From: Hymenobacter monticola
Lineage (GTDB): Bacteria; Bacteroidota; Bacteroidia; Cytophagales; Hymenobacteraceae
DNA: 64,000 bases
Assembly (NCBI RefSeq): GCF_022811645.1
Contig: NZ_CP094534.1
Coordinates: 3,224,001-3,288,000, forward strand
Reading direction: 5' to 3'
Positions within the stretch are counted from its first letter, which is position 1, and every line of letters begins with the position of its first letter. The notes under the pieces are model-generated. The model worked only from the letters and a program-made list of their open reading frames with translations, did no database searches and was not told where the DNA came from. Below are positions 7,238 through 16,800 of this stretch, in pieces. Both the position numbers and the translations under genes were made by a program.

Positions 7238-8254
7238 CTAGTCCAGCACCACCATTGCCTTAATGACGCCGGTGGCCGGGTCGAGCCAGCTTTCAAATTC
7301 ACTGCCGACGGCCCCGAACGGCACGCGGTGGGTGATGTAGGTGGTGGGCTGCACCTGGCCCTGCTTCATGCACTCAACGACGTGCTCGAAATCCTGGCGG
7401 GTGGCGTTGCGGCTGCTCATGAGCGTGGCCTCGCGCTTGTGAAACTCGGGGTGCGAAAAGCTGATGTCGCCCTTCTGCAGGCCCACCAACACAAAGCGGC
7501 CGCCCGGCGCCAGGTAAGCAAACGCGTTCAGAATGGCTTTCTGGCTGCCCGTGGCGTCTATCACCACCGTGGGCATGTCGCCGTGGGTGAGGGCCGCCAG
7601 CTGCGCCGCCACGTCGGGCGCCAGCGCGTTGATGGTGTGGGCCACGCCCAGCTTTTCCCGGCAGAAAGCCAGGCGCTGCTCGTTGATGTCCAAGGCAATG
7701 ACGTGGGCCCCGGCAATGCGGGCAAACTCCATCACGCCCAGCCCGATGGGGCCGGCGCCCACCACCAGCACAAATTCGCCGGGCTCCACGGCGGCCCGGC
7801 GCACGCCGTGGGCGCCAATGGCCAGCGGCTCCACCAGGGCCAGCTCGTCGAAGCTCAGGCCGTCGCCGTGCACCAGCTTGTCGGCCGGCACGGCCACCAC
7901 GTCGGTCATGCCGCCGTTCATGTGCACGCCGAATACCCGGATGCTGGCGCAGCAGTTGGGCAGCCCGCGCCGACAGGCAATGCAATGGCCGCAGTTGAAG
8001 TAAGGAATGAACGTGACGGCTTCGCCCACGGCAAAGCCCTCGGCACCGCCAGCGTCGAGCAGCTCGCCGGCCAGCTCGTGGCCCAGCACGCGCGGGTAGC
8101 TGAAGAAGGGCTGCGTGCCCTGAAAAGCGTGCAAATCGGTGCCGCAGATGCCGATGCGCCGGATGCGAATCAGGGCCTCGCCCGGCTGGGCGGTGGGGTG
8201 GGAGTGCTGCTGGTAGGCAAACTGGCCGGGCTCAAGGCAAACGAGGGTGTTCAC
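7238..8254 (-). CDS. Zinc-dependent alcohol dehydrogenase (MDR family)
   Basis: A 338-residue medium-chain dehydrogenase. The catalytic zinc site is visible as Cys37 in GICGTD and His59-Glu60 in LGHE. The structural zinc loop has Cys88, Cys91, Cys94 and Cys102 (CGHCIACRRGLPNCC). The NAD-binding Rossmann motif is VVGAGPIGLGV. It should oxidise a secondary alcohol or sugar hydroxyl with NAD. It is the last gene of an operon with two SDR dehydrogenases, a sugar lactonase and an FAH-type hydrolase, so its substrate is probably a deoxysugar (L-fucose or L-rhamnose) or a breakdown intermediate such as lactaldehyde. The exact step cannot be told from the sequence. Confidence 0.88.
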   Translation of the reverse strand: MNTLVCLEPGQFAYQQHSHPTAQPGEALIRIRRIGICGTDLHAFQGTQPFFSYPRVLGHELAGELLDAGGAEGFAVGEAVTFIPYFNCGHCIACRRGLPNCCASIRVFGVHMNGGMTDVVAVPADKLVHGDGLSFDELALVEPLAIGAHGVRRAAVEPGEFVLVVGAGPIGLGVMEFARIAGAHVIALDINEQRLAFCREKLGVAHTINALAPDVAAQLAALTHGDMPTVVIDATGSQKAILNAFAYLAPGGRFVLVGLQKGDISFSHPEFHKREATLMSSRNATRQDFEHVVECMKQGQVQPTTYITHRVPFGAVGSEFESWLDPATGVIKAMVVLD

Positions 8255-8366
8255 TAGTGGATTGGTGAATTGGTGGAATTGTGGATTGGTGGAATTGTGG
8301 ATTGGTGGAATTGTGGATTAGGCAGGAAGCTAACCCACCAATCCACCAACCCTCTAATCCACCATC
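8254..8366. repeat. Short tandem and inverted repeats between dehydrogenase genes
   Basis: Three copies of a 16-bp unit (GGTGGAATTGTGGATT) follow one another at about 8269-8320. The same core returns in inverted orientation (CCACCAATCCACC) at about 8335-8362. It fills the gap between the Zn-dehydrogenase and SDR genes and can fold into a long imperfect hairpin. It is not a CRISPR: the units are contiguous, with no spacers. Confidence 0.7.
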
Positions 8367-9153
8367 ATGCGTTGGCCAGGGCGCGGTCGAGGTGCACGTA
8401 ACCGCCGTCGACGTGGATGATTTGGCCGGTGGTGTGGCTGCTGCGATTGGAGAGGAGAAAGGCCGTGGTGTTGGCCAGCTCCTCGGCCGTGGTCATGCGG
8501 TTGCCAAGCGGGATTTTGCTGGTGATTTCGCGCAGCTTTTCCTCGGGGTTGGGCAGGGTCTGAATCCAGGTTTCGTAGGCGGGCGTCCAGCTTTCGGCCA
8601 CCATCACGGCGTTCACCCGGATGCCGTACTTGAGCAGCTCCACGGCCCACTCGCGGGTGAGGGCGTTGCGCCCGCCGTTGGCCGCGGCGTAGGCCGAGGT
8701 GTTGCCCTGGCCGGTTTCGGCCGTTTTGGAGGTGATGTTGACGATGGCGCCCTGCGATTTTTTCAGCTCGGGCAGGGCGTGGTGGGCCATGAGGTAGTAG
8801 TGCACCACGTTGCGGTGCAGGCTCTGCATGAAGCCTTCGTAGGTGCCGGTTTCGAGGCCCACGCCGTCATTCACCCCGGCGTTATTCACCAGACCGTCGA
8901 TGCGGCCAAACTGGCTGATAACTGCCTGCACGGCGCGGGCGCACTCCTCGGGCTCGGCCAGCTCGGCGGCCACCTGTCCGGCCCGGCCGCCAGCGGCTTC
9001 AATGGCGGCCACGGTTTGCCGGTTGTCGGCCTCGTTGCGGCCCACGATGACCGGAATGGCGCCCTCCTGGGCCAACACCCGCACAATGCCTTCGCCGATG
9101 CCCTTGGCGCCGCCCGTTACGATGATGACTTTGTCCTGAAGCTGTAAATCCAT
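8365..9153 (-). CDS. SDR-family dehydrogenase, candidate L-fucose dehydrogenase; YxxxN active site
   Basis: A 262-residue short-chain dehydrogenase with the cofactor loop TGGAKGIGEG at about 14-23, NNAG at about 90, and the active-site Tyr155 in TSAYAAANGG. The usual catalytic Lys four residues later is replaced by Asn159, clear in the DNA as AAC. The nearby ALTREWAVELLKYGIRVN block is typical of L-fucose dehydrogenase-like SDRs, which oxidise the pyranose to a lactone. In the oxidative pathway this product feeds the lactonase encoded next to it. L-rhamnose is an equally possible substrate. The Asn substitution may be a subfamily trait or may point to altered chemistry. Confidence 0.78.
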   Translation of the reverse strand: MDLQLQDKVIIVTGGAKGIGEGIVRVLAQEGAIPVIVGRNEADNRQTVAAIEAAGGRAGQVAAELAEPEECARAVQAVISQFGRIDGLVNNAGVNDGVGLETGTYEGFMQSLHRNVVHYYLMAHHALPELKKSQGAIVNITSKTAETGQGNTSAYAAANGGRNALTREWAVELLKYGIRVNAVMVAESWTPAYETWIQTLPNPEEKLREITSKIPLGNRMTTAEELANTTAFLLSNRSSHTTGQIIHVDGGYVHLDRALANA

Positions 9154-9154
9154 G

Positions 9155-9296
9155 GGTTAGGTGTTCGGTTTTAGGCGTTGGGTGTTCGGTATCAGGCGTT
9201 GGGTTTTAGGCGTTTTATTGGAAGTTTTTTCAGTCTTTAGAGCTTTCGCCTTAAATTGACAGCACCGAATACCCAACACCTAAAACCGAACACCGA
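9155..9296. repeat. Palindromic intergenic repeat between SDR and lactonase genes
   Basis: The left arm carries GGTGTTCGGTTTTAGGCGTT and a near repeat of it. The right arm carries the reverse complement (CACCTAAAACCGAACACC) at about 9278-9296. The arms enclose about 80 bp. It is one of several unrelated palindromic fillers at gene junctions in this window. Confidence 0.7.
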
Positions 9297-9300
9297 CGAA

Positions 9301-10131
9301 TCAAAGCCGATAAAAAGCGGTAACGTTGTCGCCCCAGAAGCCGGCTTGCTCGTCGGGCGAGAGCCGGGCCACGTAGTCGGCCACCAGCGCGTGCATGCGG
9401 CCGTAGCCGCCGGCCACGTTGCATACCGGCCAGTCGGAGCCGAACATGACGCGACCAGGCCCAAAGGCTTCAAACACCACGTCGAGGTAGGGGCGGAAAT
9501 CGTCTGGCTGCCAGCGCTGCCAGTCGGCTTCCGTCACCATGCCCGATACTTTGCAGAGCACGTTTCCGTGCCCGGCCAGGGCCTGCATGTGGCGCCGCCA
9601 GGGCTCCAGCTCGCCGGCTTTGATGAGCGGTTTGGCGAGGTGGTCGAGCACGAAGGGCTGCGTTGGGAAGGCAGCTGCTAGTAGCCTTGCGTAACCCAGC
9701 TGGTCGGGCAGCACCAGCAGGTCGTAAGTAAAGCCGTGCTGGTTCAGCGACGCCACGCCGCGTTGAAATTCGGGCTTCAGCATCATCGCGCGGTCGGCCT
9801 CACCTTGCAGCACGTGCCGGAAGCCTTTCAGCTTTTCGAACTGCGCGTAGTGTGCCAGCCGCTCACCCACGTTTTCAGCCCGCAAATCGACCCAGCCCAC
9901 TACGCCTTTGATAAAGTCGTGCTCGGCCGCCAAGCTCAGCAGCCAGTCGGTTTCGGCCTCACTTTGGCTGGCCTGCACCGCCACGCAGCCGTCGAGGCCG
10001 TGCTGCTGCAGGATGGGCGCTAAATCCGCAGGCAGGAAGTCGCGCTGAATAACCGCCATGTCGTCGGTTATCCAGGCGTCGCGCCCAGCATCGAACTGCC
10101 AGAAGTGCTGGTGCGAATCAATTCTGGCCAT
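9301..10131 (-). CDS. Amidohydrolase-family sugar lactonase (L-fuconolactonase type)
   Basis: A 276-residue amidohydrolase of the COG3618 type. Metal ligands are visible in the N-terminal DSHQHFWQF. VGWVDLRA, LKGFRHVLQGE, FVLDHLAKP and the late MFGSDWPVC, which carries the active-site Asp, follow the family pattern. Enzymes of this group open L-fucono-1,4-lactone or L-rhamnono-lactone to the free acid. It overlaps the FAH-hydrolase gene upstream by 14 bp, so they are translated together. In context it performs step 2 of an oxidative fucose/rhamnose route, between the SDR dehydrogenase and an unseen dehydratase. Confidence 0.85.
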   Translation of the reverse strand: MARIDSHQHFWQFDAGRDAWITDDMAVIQRDFLPADLAPILQQHGLDGCVAVQASQSEAETDWLLSLAAEHDFIKGVVGWVDLRAENVGERLAHYAQFEKLKGFRHVLQGEADRAMMLKPEFQRGVASLNQHGFTYDLLVLPDQLGYARLLAAAFPTQPFVLDHLAKPLIKAGELEPWRRHMQALAGHGNVLCKVSGMVTEADWQRWQPDDFRPYLDVVFEAFGPGRVMFGSDWPVCNVAGGYGRMHALVADYVARLSPDEQAGFWGDNVTAFYRL

Positions 10132-10975
10132 ACGCTTTCACGGTTTGACGCGAAACGCCCAGGCCGTCGATGCCCAGCTCTACCACGTCGCCGGGCTTGA
10201 GGTACACGGGCGGCTGCATGCCCAGGCCCACGCCGGCGGGCGTGCCCGTCGAGATGATGTCGCCGGGCAGCAGGGTCATGAACTGGCTGAGGTAAGAAAT
10301 CAGGAAGGGAATCTTGAAAATGAGGTTGGCCGTGGTGCCGTCCTGCATCATCTGGCCATTCACCGTTAGCCAGAGGCGCAGGTTGTCTACATCACCAATT
10401 TCATCGGTCGTGGCCAGGAAAGGGCCCACCGGCGCGAAGGTGTCGCAGCCCTTGCCCTTGTCCCAGGTGCCGCTGCGTTCCAGCTGAAACTCGCGCTCCG
10501 ATACGTCGTTGTGCAGGGCGTAGCCGGCGATGTACTCGTGGGCGTCGGCCTCCTCCACGTAGGAAGCTTTCTTGCCGATGACTACGGCCAGCTCCACTTC
10601 CCAGTCGGTTTTTACCGAGTTTTTGGGAATCACGAGGTCGTCGTTCGGGCCCACGTAGGCCGTGGTCGATTTCATGAACAGCACCGGTTCGGGCGGGGGC
10701 GTGGCGCCGGTTTCGCGGGCGTGGTCGGCGTAGTTCAGGCCGATGCACAGGATTTTAGACGGCCGCGCCACGGGCGGGCCCAGGCGCTCGGTGTCAGCAA
10801 TGGGCGAAAGCCGGCCCTCGTTTTCTTGCAGGAACTGCGCGAGGCGGCCCAGGCCGTCATTGGCAAAGAAGGCTTCGTTGTAGTCTTCGCCGAAAGCCGA
10901 GGCGTCGTAGCGCTGGTCGTGCAGGATAACGCCGGGTTTTTCCTGGCCGGGCTGGCCGTAGCGGATGAGTTTCAT
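10118..10975 (-). CDS. Fumarylacetoacetate hydrolase-family diketo-acid hydrolase
   Basis: A 285-residue FAH-fold enzyme. Family motifs are ILCIGLNYADHARETG, the metal-binding DWEVELAVVIGK, NDVSEREFQ and GDIISTGTPAGVG. In the oxidative L-fucose and L-rhamnose pathways an enzyme of this type cleaves 2,4-diketo-3-deoxy-fuconate (or -rhamnonate) to pyruvate and L-lactate. The neighbours fit: an SDR that would make the diketo acid lies upstream, and the lactonase gene overlaps its end by 14 bp. FAH-fold enzymes are versatile, so the substrate rests on context. Confidence 0.85.
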   Translation of the reverse strand: MKLIRYGQPGQEKPGVILHDQRYDASAFGEDYNEAFFANDGLGRLAQFLQENEGRLSPIADTERLGPPVARPSKILCIGLNYADHARETGATPPPEPVLFMKSTTAYVGPNDDLVIPKNSVKTDWEVELAVVIGKKASYVEEADAHEYIAGYALHNDVSEREFQLERSGTWDKGKGCDTFAPVGPFLATTDEIGDVDNLRLWLTVNGQMMQDGTTANLIFKIPFLISYLSQFMTLLPGDIISTGTPAGVGLGMQPPVYLKPGDVVELGIDGLGVSRQTVKAYGQN

Positions 10976-11012
10976 AGGGGTTTGGTTTTGTGTAAGAGGT
11001 CGTGCTGGCGCG

Positions 11013-11061
11013 GCGCCTCACCCCCCGGCCCCCTCTCCGAAGGGAGAGGGGGCCAGGCGCC
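11013..11061. repeat. GC-rich palindromic intergenic repeat
   Basis: GGCGCC ends flank an inner perfect CCCTCTCC/GGAGAGGG hairpin with a GAA loop. It lies between two co-directional operon genes. The C-rich start resembles the larger element at 49526-49654. Confidence 0.6.
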
Positions 11062-11121
11062 TTGGTAAAGATGCTTCGCTGCGCGCGGCATGACCGTTCT
11101 GGAGTGTCCTGTAATTTCTAC

Positions 11122-11886
11122 TCAGCTGTTCAGCTTGATGAAGCCGCCGTCCAGCGGGTAGTCGCAGCCGGTCACGAAGCCGGCCTCGTCGGAGGCCAGG
11201 TAGAGGGCCAGGGCGGCCACTTCGTCGGGCTGGCCCATGCGGCCGATGGGCTGGCTCTTGGAGAGCTTGTTGAAGATTTCGTCTTCCTTGCCCGCGTAGT
11301 TTTTGGCGATGAAGCCGTCCACAAAGGGCGTGTGCACGCGGGCCGGCGAGATGCTGTTGCAGCGGATGTTGCTGCCGAGGTAGTCGCGCGCCACCGAGAG
11401 CGTCATGGCAAACACGGCGCCCTTGCTCATGGAGTAGGCCAGGCGGTCCGTCAGGCCCACGTGGGCGGCAATGGAGGCCATGTTCACGATGGCGCCGCCG
11501 CCCTGCGCCTTCATCAGGGGCACGGCCGCAAACAGGCAGTTGTAGGCGCCCTTCACGTTCACCTGGTATACGCGCTCGAAGTCGGCTTCGGAGGTGGTTT
11601 CCACGTTGCCCACGTGCGCAATGCCCGCATTGTTCACCAGCACATCGACCCGGCCGATGGCCTGGAACACGGCCACCACGGCCGCCTGCTGGCTCACGTC
11701 GGCGGCGTGCACCTGGGCCTGCCCGCCGGCCTGCTCTATTTCGGCCAGCACCTCCCGGCCGGCGTCGGCGTTCAATTCGATGATGTGCACGCGGGCGCCC
11801 TGCTGGGCAAAAAGCCGCGCAATGGCCCGGCCAATGCCGCTGCCGCCGCCGGTGATGACGGCCGTTTTTCCGGATAAACTGAACAT
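11122..11886 (-). CDS. SDR-family dehydrogenase, candidate 2-keto-3-deoxy-fuconate dehydrogenase
   Basis: A 254-residue classical SDR with [10 protein letters not shown] (residues 12-21), NNAGIAHVG and an intact YSMSKGA active site. The late segment [17 protein letters not shown] is like the 2-keto-3-deoxy-L-fuconate dehydrogenase/BDH2 group. Such an enzyme oxidises the 4-hydroxyl of the keto-deoxy acid to give the substrate of the FAH hydrolase encoded 146 bp downstream. It follows SusD in the same direction, tying sugar import to catabolism. An L-rhamnose version of the same step cannot be excluded. Confidence 0.82.
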   Translation of the reverse strand: MFSLSGKTAVITGGGSGIGRAIARLFAQQGARVHIIELNADAGREVLAEIEQAGGQAQVHAADVSQQAAVVAVFQAIGRVDVLVNNAGIAHVGNVETTSEADFERVYQVNVKGAYNCLFAAVPLMKAQGGGAIVNMASIAAHVGLTDRLAYSMSKGAVFAMTLSVARDYLGSNIRCNSISPARVHTPFVDGFIAKNYAGKEDEIFNKLSKSQPIGRMGQPDEVAALALYLASDEAGFVTGCDYPLDGGFIKLNS

Positions 11887-12056
11887 GTTTCTGAAGGTGC
11901 TGATGGGTGGAGAAGGGGTGAATCAGGGGCGCAAACCGGTTCGGTTCTGGCCGGCCGGGCGGCATTGCGGTACTGCCAAACACGCCAATGCGCCGCCATC
12001 CTTTCGGAATAGCGACGCATTGGTTTTTAATTGGTTAGGCTAATGGGCTTGGTGGC

Positions 12057-13868
12057 TTACTGCCTGGGCTCGAAGTTGCCGCCCCAGTCAATGTTCTGCT
12101 TAATCTGGGGGTTGTTGTCGATGGCGGCCTGCGGGATGGGGAAGAAGTAGTACTTCGCATCCCAGCGGATGCCATTCGTTGAGATGGGCGTGGCTTCCAG
12201 CGCCTTCGAAGTCAGCGTGAAGAAGTTGGTGTACACGTCGTCCAAGTTGCGGGTATCGCGGGTGGTGGCAAAGTCTGACGGCGCGGTGGTCTTCAGCGTC
12301 ACGGTCAGGCCCGTGCGCTTGAGGCCGTTGAGGCTCTCCATCTTGCGCCAGCGGCGCAAGTCCCAGAAACGCTTGCCCTCGAAGGCCAGCTCCAACTGCC
12401 GCTCGTAGAGGATGGCGTCGAACATCTCGGCGCGGGTCATGTTGGCTTTCAGGCCGTAGAGCTGGTCGGAGCCGGGCTCGATGCCGGCGCGCTGCCGGAT
12501 GGCTTTCAGCTCGGTGTAGGCTTCGTTGAGCTTGTTCACGCCGCAGGCGCTTTCGGCCAGGTTCAGCAGCACCTCGGCGAAGCGGATTTCAATCCAGTCG
12601 GTGCCCAGGAACTGCACCTCGCTGGCCGAGGCCGTGGGGTTGATGGCCTTGCGGCAGTAGAAGCCCGTGTTGGAAGCGCTGCCGGTTTCCACCGAGGTGG
12701 TGCCGCGCAGGTAGGTCCAGAGGCGGTAGCCGGTGTTGCCGTTCAGCGGCCAGGTGCTGCCGTTGTAGGCAATGGTTTTGTCGAAGCGCGGGTCGCGGTT
12801 CTTGTAAAACAGCTGGTCGGTGTAGGTGTAGCGGCCCGTTTCGGTGCGCTTCTTGCCGTCGAGCATGGGGAAGGCCTGCACCATTTCCCAGGTGGGCTGG
12901 TTGCCGCCGCCGCCGGTGCCATTGGCGGCCGGGCGGGTGGAGTTGTCGTACTGGTTGTTGCGCTTCAGCTGGTCGCCGGTCGCCGTGTTGTAGCTCGTTA
13001 CCATCACCGCCTCGGGGTTGCCCACTTCCTGGAACCAGAGCTGGTCGAAGGAATTGTGCAGGCGGAAGCCATTGGCCAGCAGCGTGGCTTTGGCTTGCAC
13101 GTTGGCGTCGTAGGCGGCCTGCCACTTGTCGGCGGTGGTGAACTGCGGGCTGGCGGCATACATCAGCACGCGGCCCTTGAAGGCCATGGCGGTGCCTCTG
13201 TTGATGCGGCCCCAGTCCGAGTTGGACGTCCATTTGCCCGGCAGGGTCTGAATGGCCGAATCCAGGTCGGCCACGATGGCCGCGAAGGTTTCGTTGGTGG
13301 TGTTGCGCGGGATGTAGGTCAGGTCGCGGGCTTCCTGGCCCACGCCGTTGAGCGGGCTCATCACCAGCGGCACGCCGCCGTACTGGCGCACCAGCTCGAA
13401 GTAGCGCCAGGCGCGGAAAAACTGGGCCTGGCCCCGCAGGCGGCCCTTGGCGCCGCTGGGGAGTGGGCCGTTTTTCACGTTGCTCAGGAACATGTTGATG
13501 GTCCTGATTTTGCCGTAGTTGTTGGTGGCGCTCAGGCCCGTGCCAAACTCCCCGCCCAGGTCCGACACCAGCAGCGTACCGGCCAGCAGGCGGTTGGCGG
13601 AGTACGCCTCATCCGTCAGGCCCGACACGTTGAAGTTGGTCGAGTTGTTGTTGGACGTGTTGATGGTGGCGTTAATGATGGGGTCGCCCCACTCCGGCAG
13701 GTTCTGGTTGTAAATGAAGCTCAGGTTGAGGTTGGCCAGCGTCGAGTCTTTGAAAACAAGCTCTGTCGTGGACTGACCCAGGTTCTCCTTATCCAGCACT
13801 TTCTCGCAGCTGCTCAGCCCGAAAGCGGAGCCGATGGTGGCGAGGGCGATGTAGTGAAATGGTTTCAT
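12057..13868 (-). CDS. susD: SusD/RagB-family outer-membrane glycan-binding lipoprotein
   Basis: A 603-residue lipoprotein. The signal peptide ends in the lipobox GLSSC, so the mature protein is anchored at the outer membrane, where SusD-type proteins form the lid of the SusC transporter. The RagB/SusD C-terminal domain is recognisable by ERQLELAFEGKRFWDLRRWR near residue 490 and by the ending with DWGGNF. Four or more TPR-like helices occupy the first half. It is encoded 19 bp after SusC. The long Asn/Thr-rich loops around 315-330 probably contact the glycan. Ligand identity is not visible, but the surrounding enzymes point to pectin oligosaccharides. Confidence 0.95.
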   Translation of the reverse strand: MKPFHYIALATIGSAFGLSSCEKVLDKENLGQSTTELVFKDSTLANLNLSFIYNQNLPEWGDPIINATINTSNNNSTNFNVSGLTDEAYSANRLLAGTLLVSDLGGEFGTGLSATNNYGKIRTINMFLSNVKNGPLPSGAKGRLRGQAQFFRAWRYFELVRQYGGVPLVMSPLNGVGQEARDLTYIPRNTTNETFAAIVADLDSAIQTLPGKWTSNSDWGRINRGTAMAFKGRVLMYAASPQFTTADKWQAAYDANVQAKATLLANGFRLHNSFDQLWFQEVGNPEAVMVTSYNTATGDQLKRNNQYDNSTRPAANGTGGGGNQPTWEMVQAFPMLDGKKRTETGRYTYTDQLFYKNRDPRFDKTIAYNGSTWPLNGNTGYRLWTYLRGTTSVETGSASNTGFYCRKAINPTASASEVQFLGTDWIEIRFAEVLLNLAESACGVNKLNEAYTELKAIRQRAGIEPGSDQLYGLKANMTRAEMFDAILYERQLELAFEGKRFWDLRRWRKMESLNGLKRTGLTVTLKTTAPSDFATTRDTRNLDDVYTNFFTLTSKALEATPISTNGIRWDAKYYFFPIPQAAIDNNPQIKQNIDWGGNFEPRQ

Positions 13869-13887
13869 GTGGCTGAGGGGGTGGGAA

Positions 13888-16800
13888 TTAGAAGCCTACG
13901 TTCAAACCAAACGAGAGCGAGCGCAGCGTGGGATATGCGTCGTAGGAGCCCGAGTAGGTCTTGTAGCTGTAAGGATTGTAAAAGTTGAGGGGGTTGATGG
14001 CCGTGAAGAACACGCGCACCGAGCCGATGCCCACGCGGTTGGTGAGGGTGGCGGGCAGGCTGTAGGAGATGTTGGCGTTGCGCATGCCCGCCGAGAACGA
14101 GTTGCGGAACCAGAACGACGAGGCCACGTCGTAGGTCGAGCCGAAGGCCGGGGCCGGGTAAGTGGCGTCCGGGGTTTCGGGCGTCCAGTGGTCGGCCCAG
14201 AACTCGGGGCGGTTCGAGGTGGCCGTGCCCTGCTTGCGGGCTGCCGACTCTACCATGGCCTGGCCGCCCCACGAGAGGCCCATCGTGGCCGAAACGCTCA
14301 GCGACTTGTAGGTGATGGTGGGGTTGAAGCCGATGCTGTAGTGGTTGTCCTGCTTGGGGGTCAGGAAGGTCTGGTCCACCTCCGTGATGAGGCCGTCGGG
14401 GGCCGTGTAGTTGCCGTTGGCGTCTTTGGGGCCGCGGATATCTTCGTAGTACAGCATGCCGGGCCGGGGGGCCGAGCCAAAAATCTTGTAGTTGGGGTTG
14501 CCTTGCAGCAGGGCGTCCACGTCGGCCTGAGAGCGCAGCATGCCCAGGTACTTGTAGCCCACCACGCCTTGGTCGGTCGAGCGGCCCGTCGGGTCGTCCC
14601 ACTGGCCGAGCTGGCCGCGGCTCACGTCCACTTTGATTTGCTTGTTGTCGTTCCAGGCAAAGAAGGTGTTCACGCGGAAGCTGAGGTCCTTGGTGATTTT
14701 GTCGCCGTAACCCACCGACACTTCGTAGCCGAAGCCGTCCACCGACGAGAAGTTTTCCGAGGGCAGCGCCGCGCCAATCACCTGCGGGGCCGAGTTCACC
14801 AGCGCCGTGAGCATGTTGTAGCGGTGGTCGTAGAAGCCGTCCATGGTGAACGACAGGCGGTTGTTCAGGAACTGGGCGTCGATGCCGGCGTTGTACTTGG
14901 TGTTGTCGTCCCAGCGGGCAGCGCGGTTGGCCATGGCGTTGTTGGCCGCAAACACCAGCGACCGGTCGCCGTTGCCGCCGAACACGGCGCCCTGGCCGGT
15001 TTTCAGGCCGTAGCTCGTTTGCCAGTTGAAGGCCTTGGTGGCGTCGCCGCCCAGGAAGCCCACCGAGGCGCGCAGCTTGAGCAGGTTCACGAAGCTCACG
15101 TTGTCGCGGAAGAAGTTTTCCTGCGACAGTACCCAGCCCACCGACACCGACGGGAACAAGCCCCAGCGGTACTCCGGTGCGAAGTTGGTGGAAGCGTCGT
15201 AGCGCAGCGTGGTTTCGAGCAGGTACTTGCCGTCGTAGTCGTAGTTGAAGCGGCCGGCGTAGGAGAGCGTGCCGGCTTCGCTGGCCGTTTCGGTGGTGGT
15301 TTGGGCGCCGGTGGCGAAGTTCTGGTAGTCGAGGTTGGGCACGCCGGGGGCCACAATGGCGCCTTCGGCCATGGCGGCCACGCCGTCCTGCATGGTTTCC
15401 GACTGCTCGAAGAAGGCAATGGCGGCCACGTGGTGCTTGCCAAACTGCCGGTCGTACGTGAGGTAGCCGTTCAGCTGGTAGCTGTCGAAAGTGGTCGGGT
15501 TCAGGCGCACCCGGTCGCCGTTGTTCAACACCACCGGGTTGCCGGTCACGTTGCCGCCGTAGATGTGCTTGTTGGTGCCCTGCATGGTCAGGCGGTACAC
15601 GTTGTACTTCGTGCCGTACTGCTTGCCGAAGCCGTTGTCCATGGTTTTGCCAAACAGCACGCGGGCTTTCAGGCCCTTGATGAACGGCAGCTCGTACTCG
15701 GCGCTGGCCGTCACGTTCAGGCCGGTGTTGCGCGTCGAAGTGTAGTTGTCCGAATTCTGCACCTCGAAGAAGTGGAAGGCGTCCACCGTATTCAGGTTGG
15801 CGCCATTGGCGTTGGTGAGCAGGGTGGGCAGGCCGTTCACGTACATGGGCACCCACTGCGGGGTGTAGAGCAAGCTCCTCATGTCGTTTTCCGCGTTTTC
15901 ACCGCCCTGCTTGAGGTAGTACATGCGCTTGTTCGACAAGTCGCCGCTCACCGACAACGCCACCTTCAGGCCGCGGGCCACCTTCACGTCGGTGCTGGCG
16001 CGGTAGGTCCACTTGTTGGCGTTGATGTTGTCGAAGTTGGCGTTCTGGTAGTTGTAGCTCACGCCGGCGAAGTAGGTCACCCGGTCGGTGCCGCCGCTCA
16101 TGTTCAGGGCGTGGCGCGTTACAATGGCGGGTTTCCAGGCCGTGCGCAGCCAGTCGTAGTTGCTGCCGGCGAAGCTGTCCAGCTCGTCCTGCGTGTAGTA
16201 GTTCGTGCTGGTGGGCGCCACGTTGTTGGCGCGGTTGATGTCGTTGAGGTAAGTGGCCTGCTGCAGGCCCGACATCATGCGGGGCAGCATCACGGCGTCG
16301 GAGGAGCCCACCGAGCCGCTGTAGCTGAACTTGGGCGCGCCCAGCTGGCCGCGCCGGGTGGCCACCAGCACCACACCCTGGGCCCCCCGGGCGCCGTAGA
16401 TGGCGGCCGAGGCGTCCTTCAAAATCGAGATGGATTCGACTTCCGACTGGTCGAGCACGTTGAAGTCGTCTTCGGTGCGCACCACGCCGTCAATCACGAA
16501 CAGGGGGCGCAGCGAGCCGCCGTCCTTCGAGAGGATGATGGGGTTGCGCACCGTGATGGCGCCGGCCTCGCCGGGGCGGCCCGTGCCGCCGCTCACGCCC
16601 ACGCCCGGCAGCTGTCCGGCCAGCGTGGCCGAAAGGCTGCCCGTGGGCAGGTCCTGAATTTTCTGCATGTCCACCGTGGCCACGGCCCCGGTCAGGCTGG
16701 CCCGGGTCTGGGTGCCGTAGCCCACCACCACCACTTCTTCGAGCGCGGCGTTGTCGTCTTCGAGGGCCACCTCCAGCGTGGTGCGGCCGTTCACCGCAAT

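Noticed and set aside
8254..8366. Possible CRISPR-like repeat array
   Set aside because: Units are 16 bp, contiguous and lack spacers; there are no cas genes.
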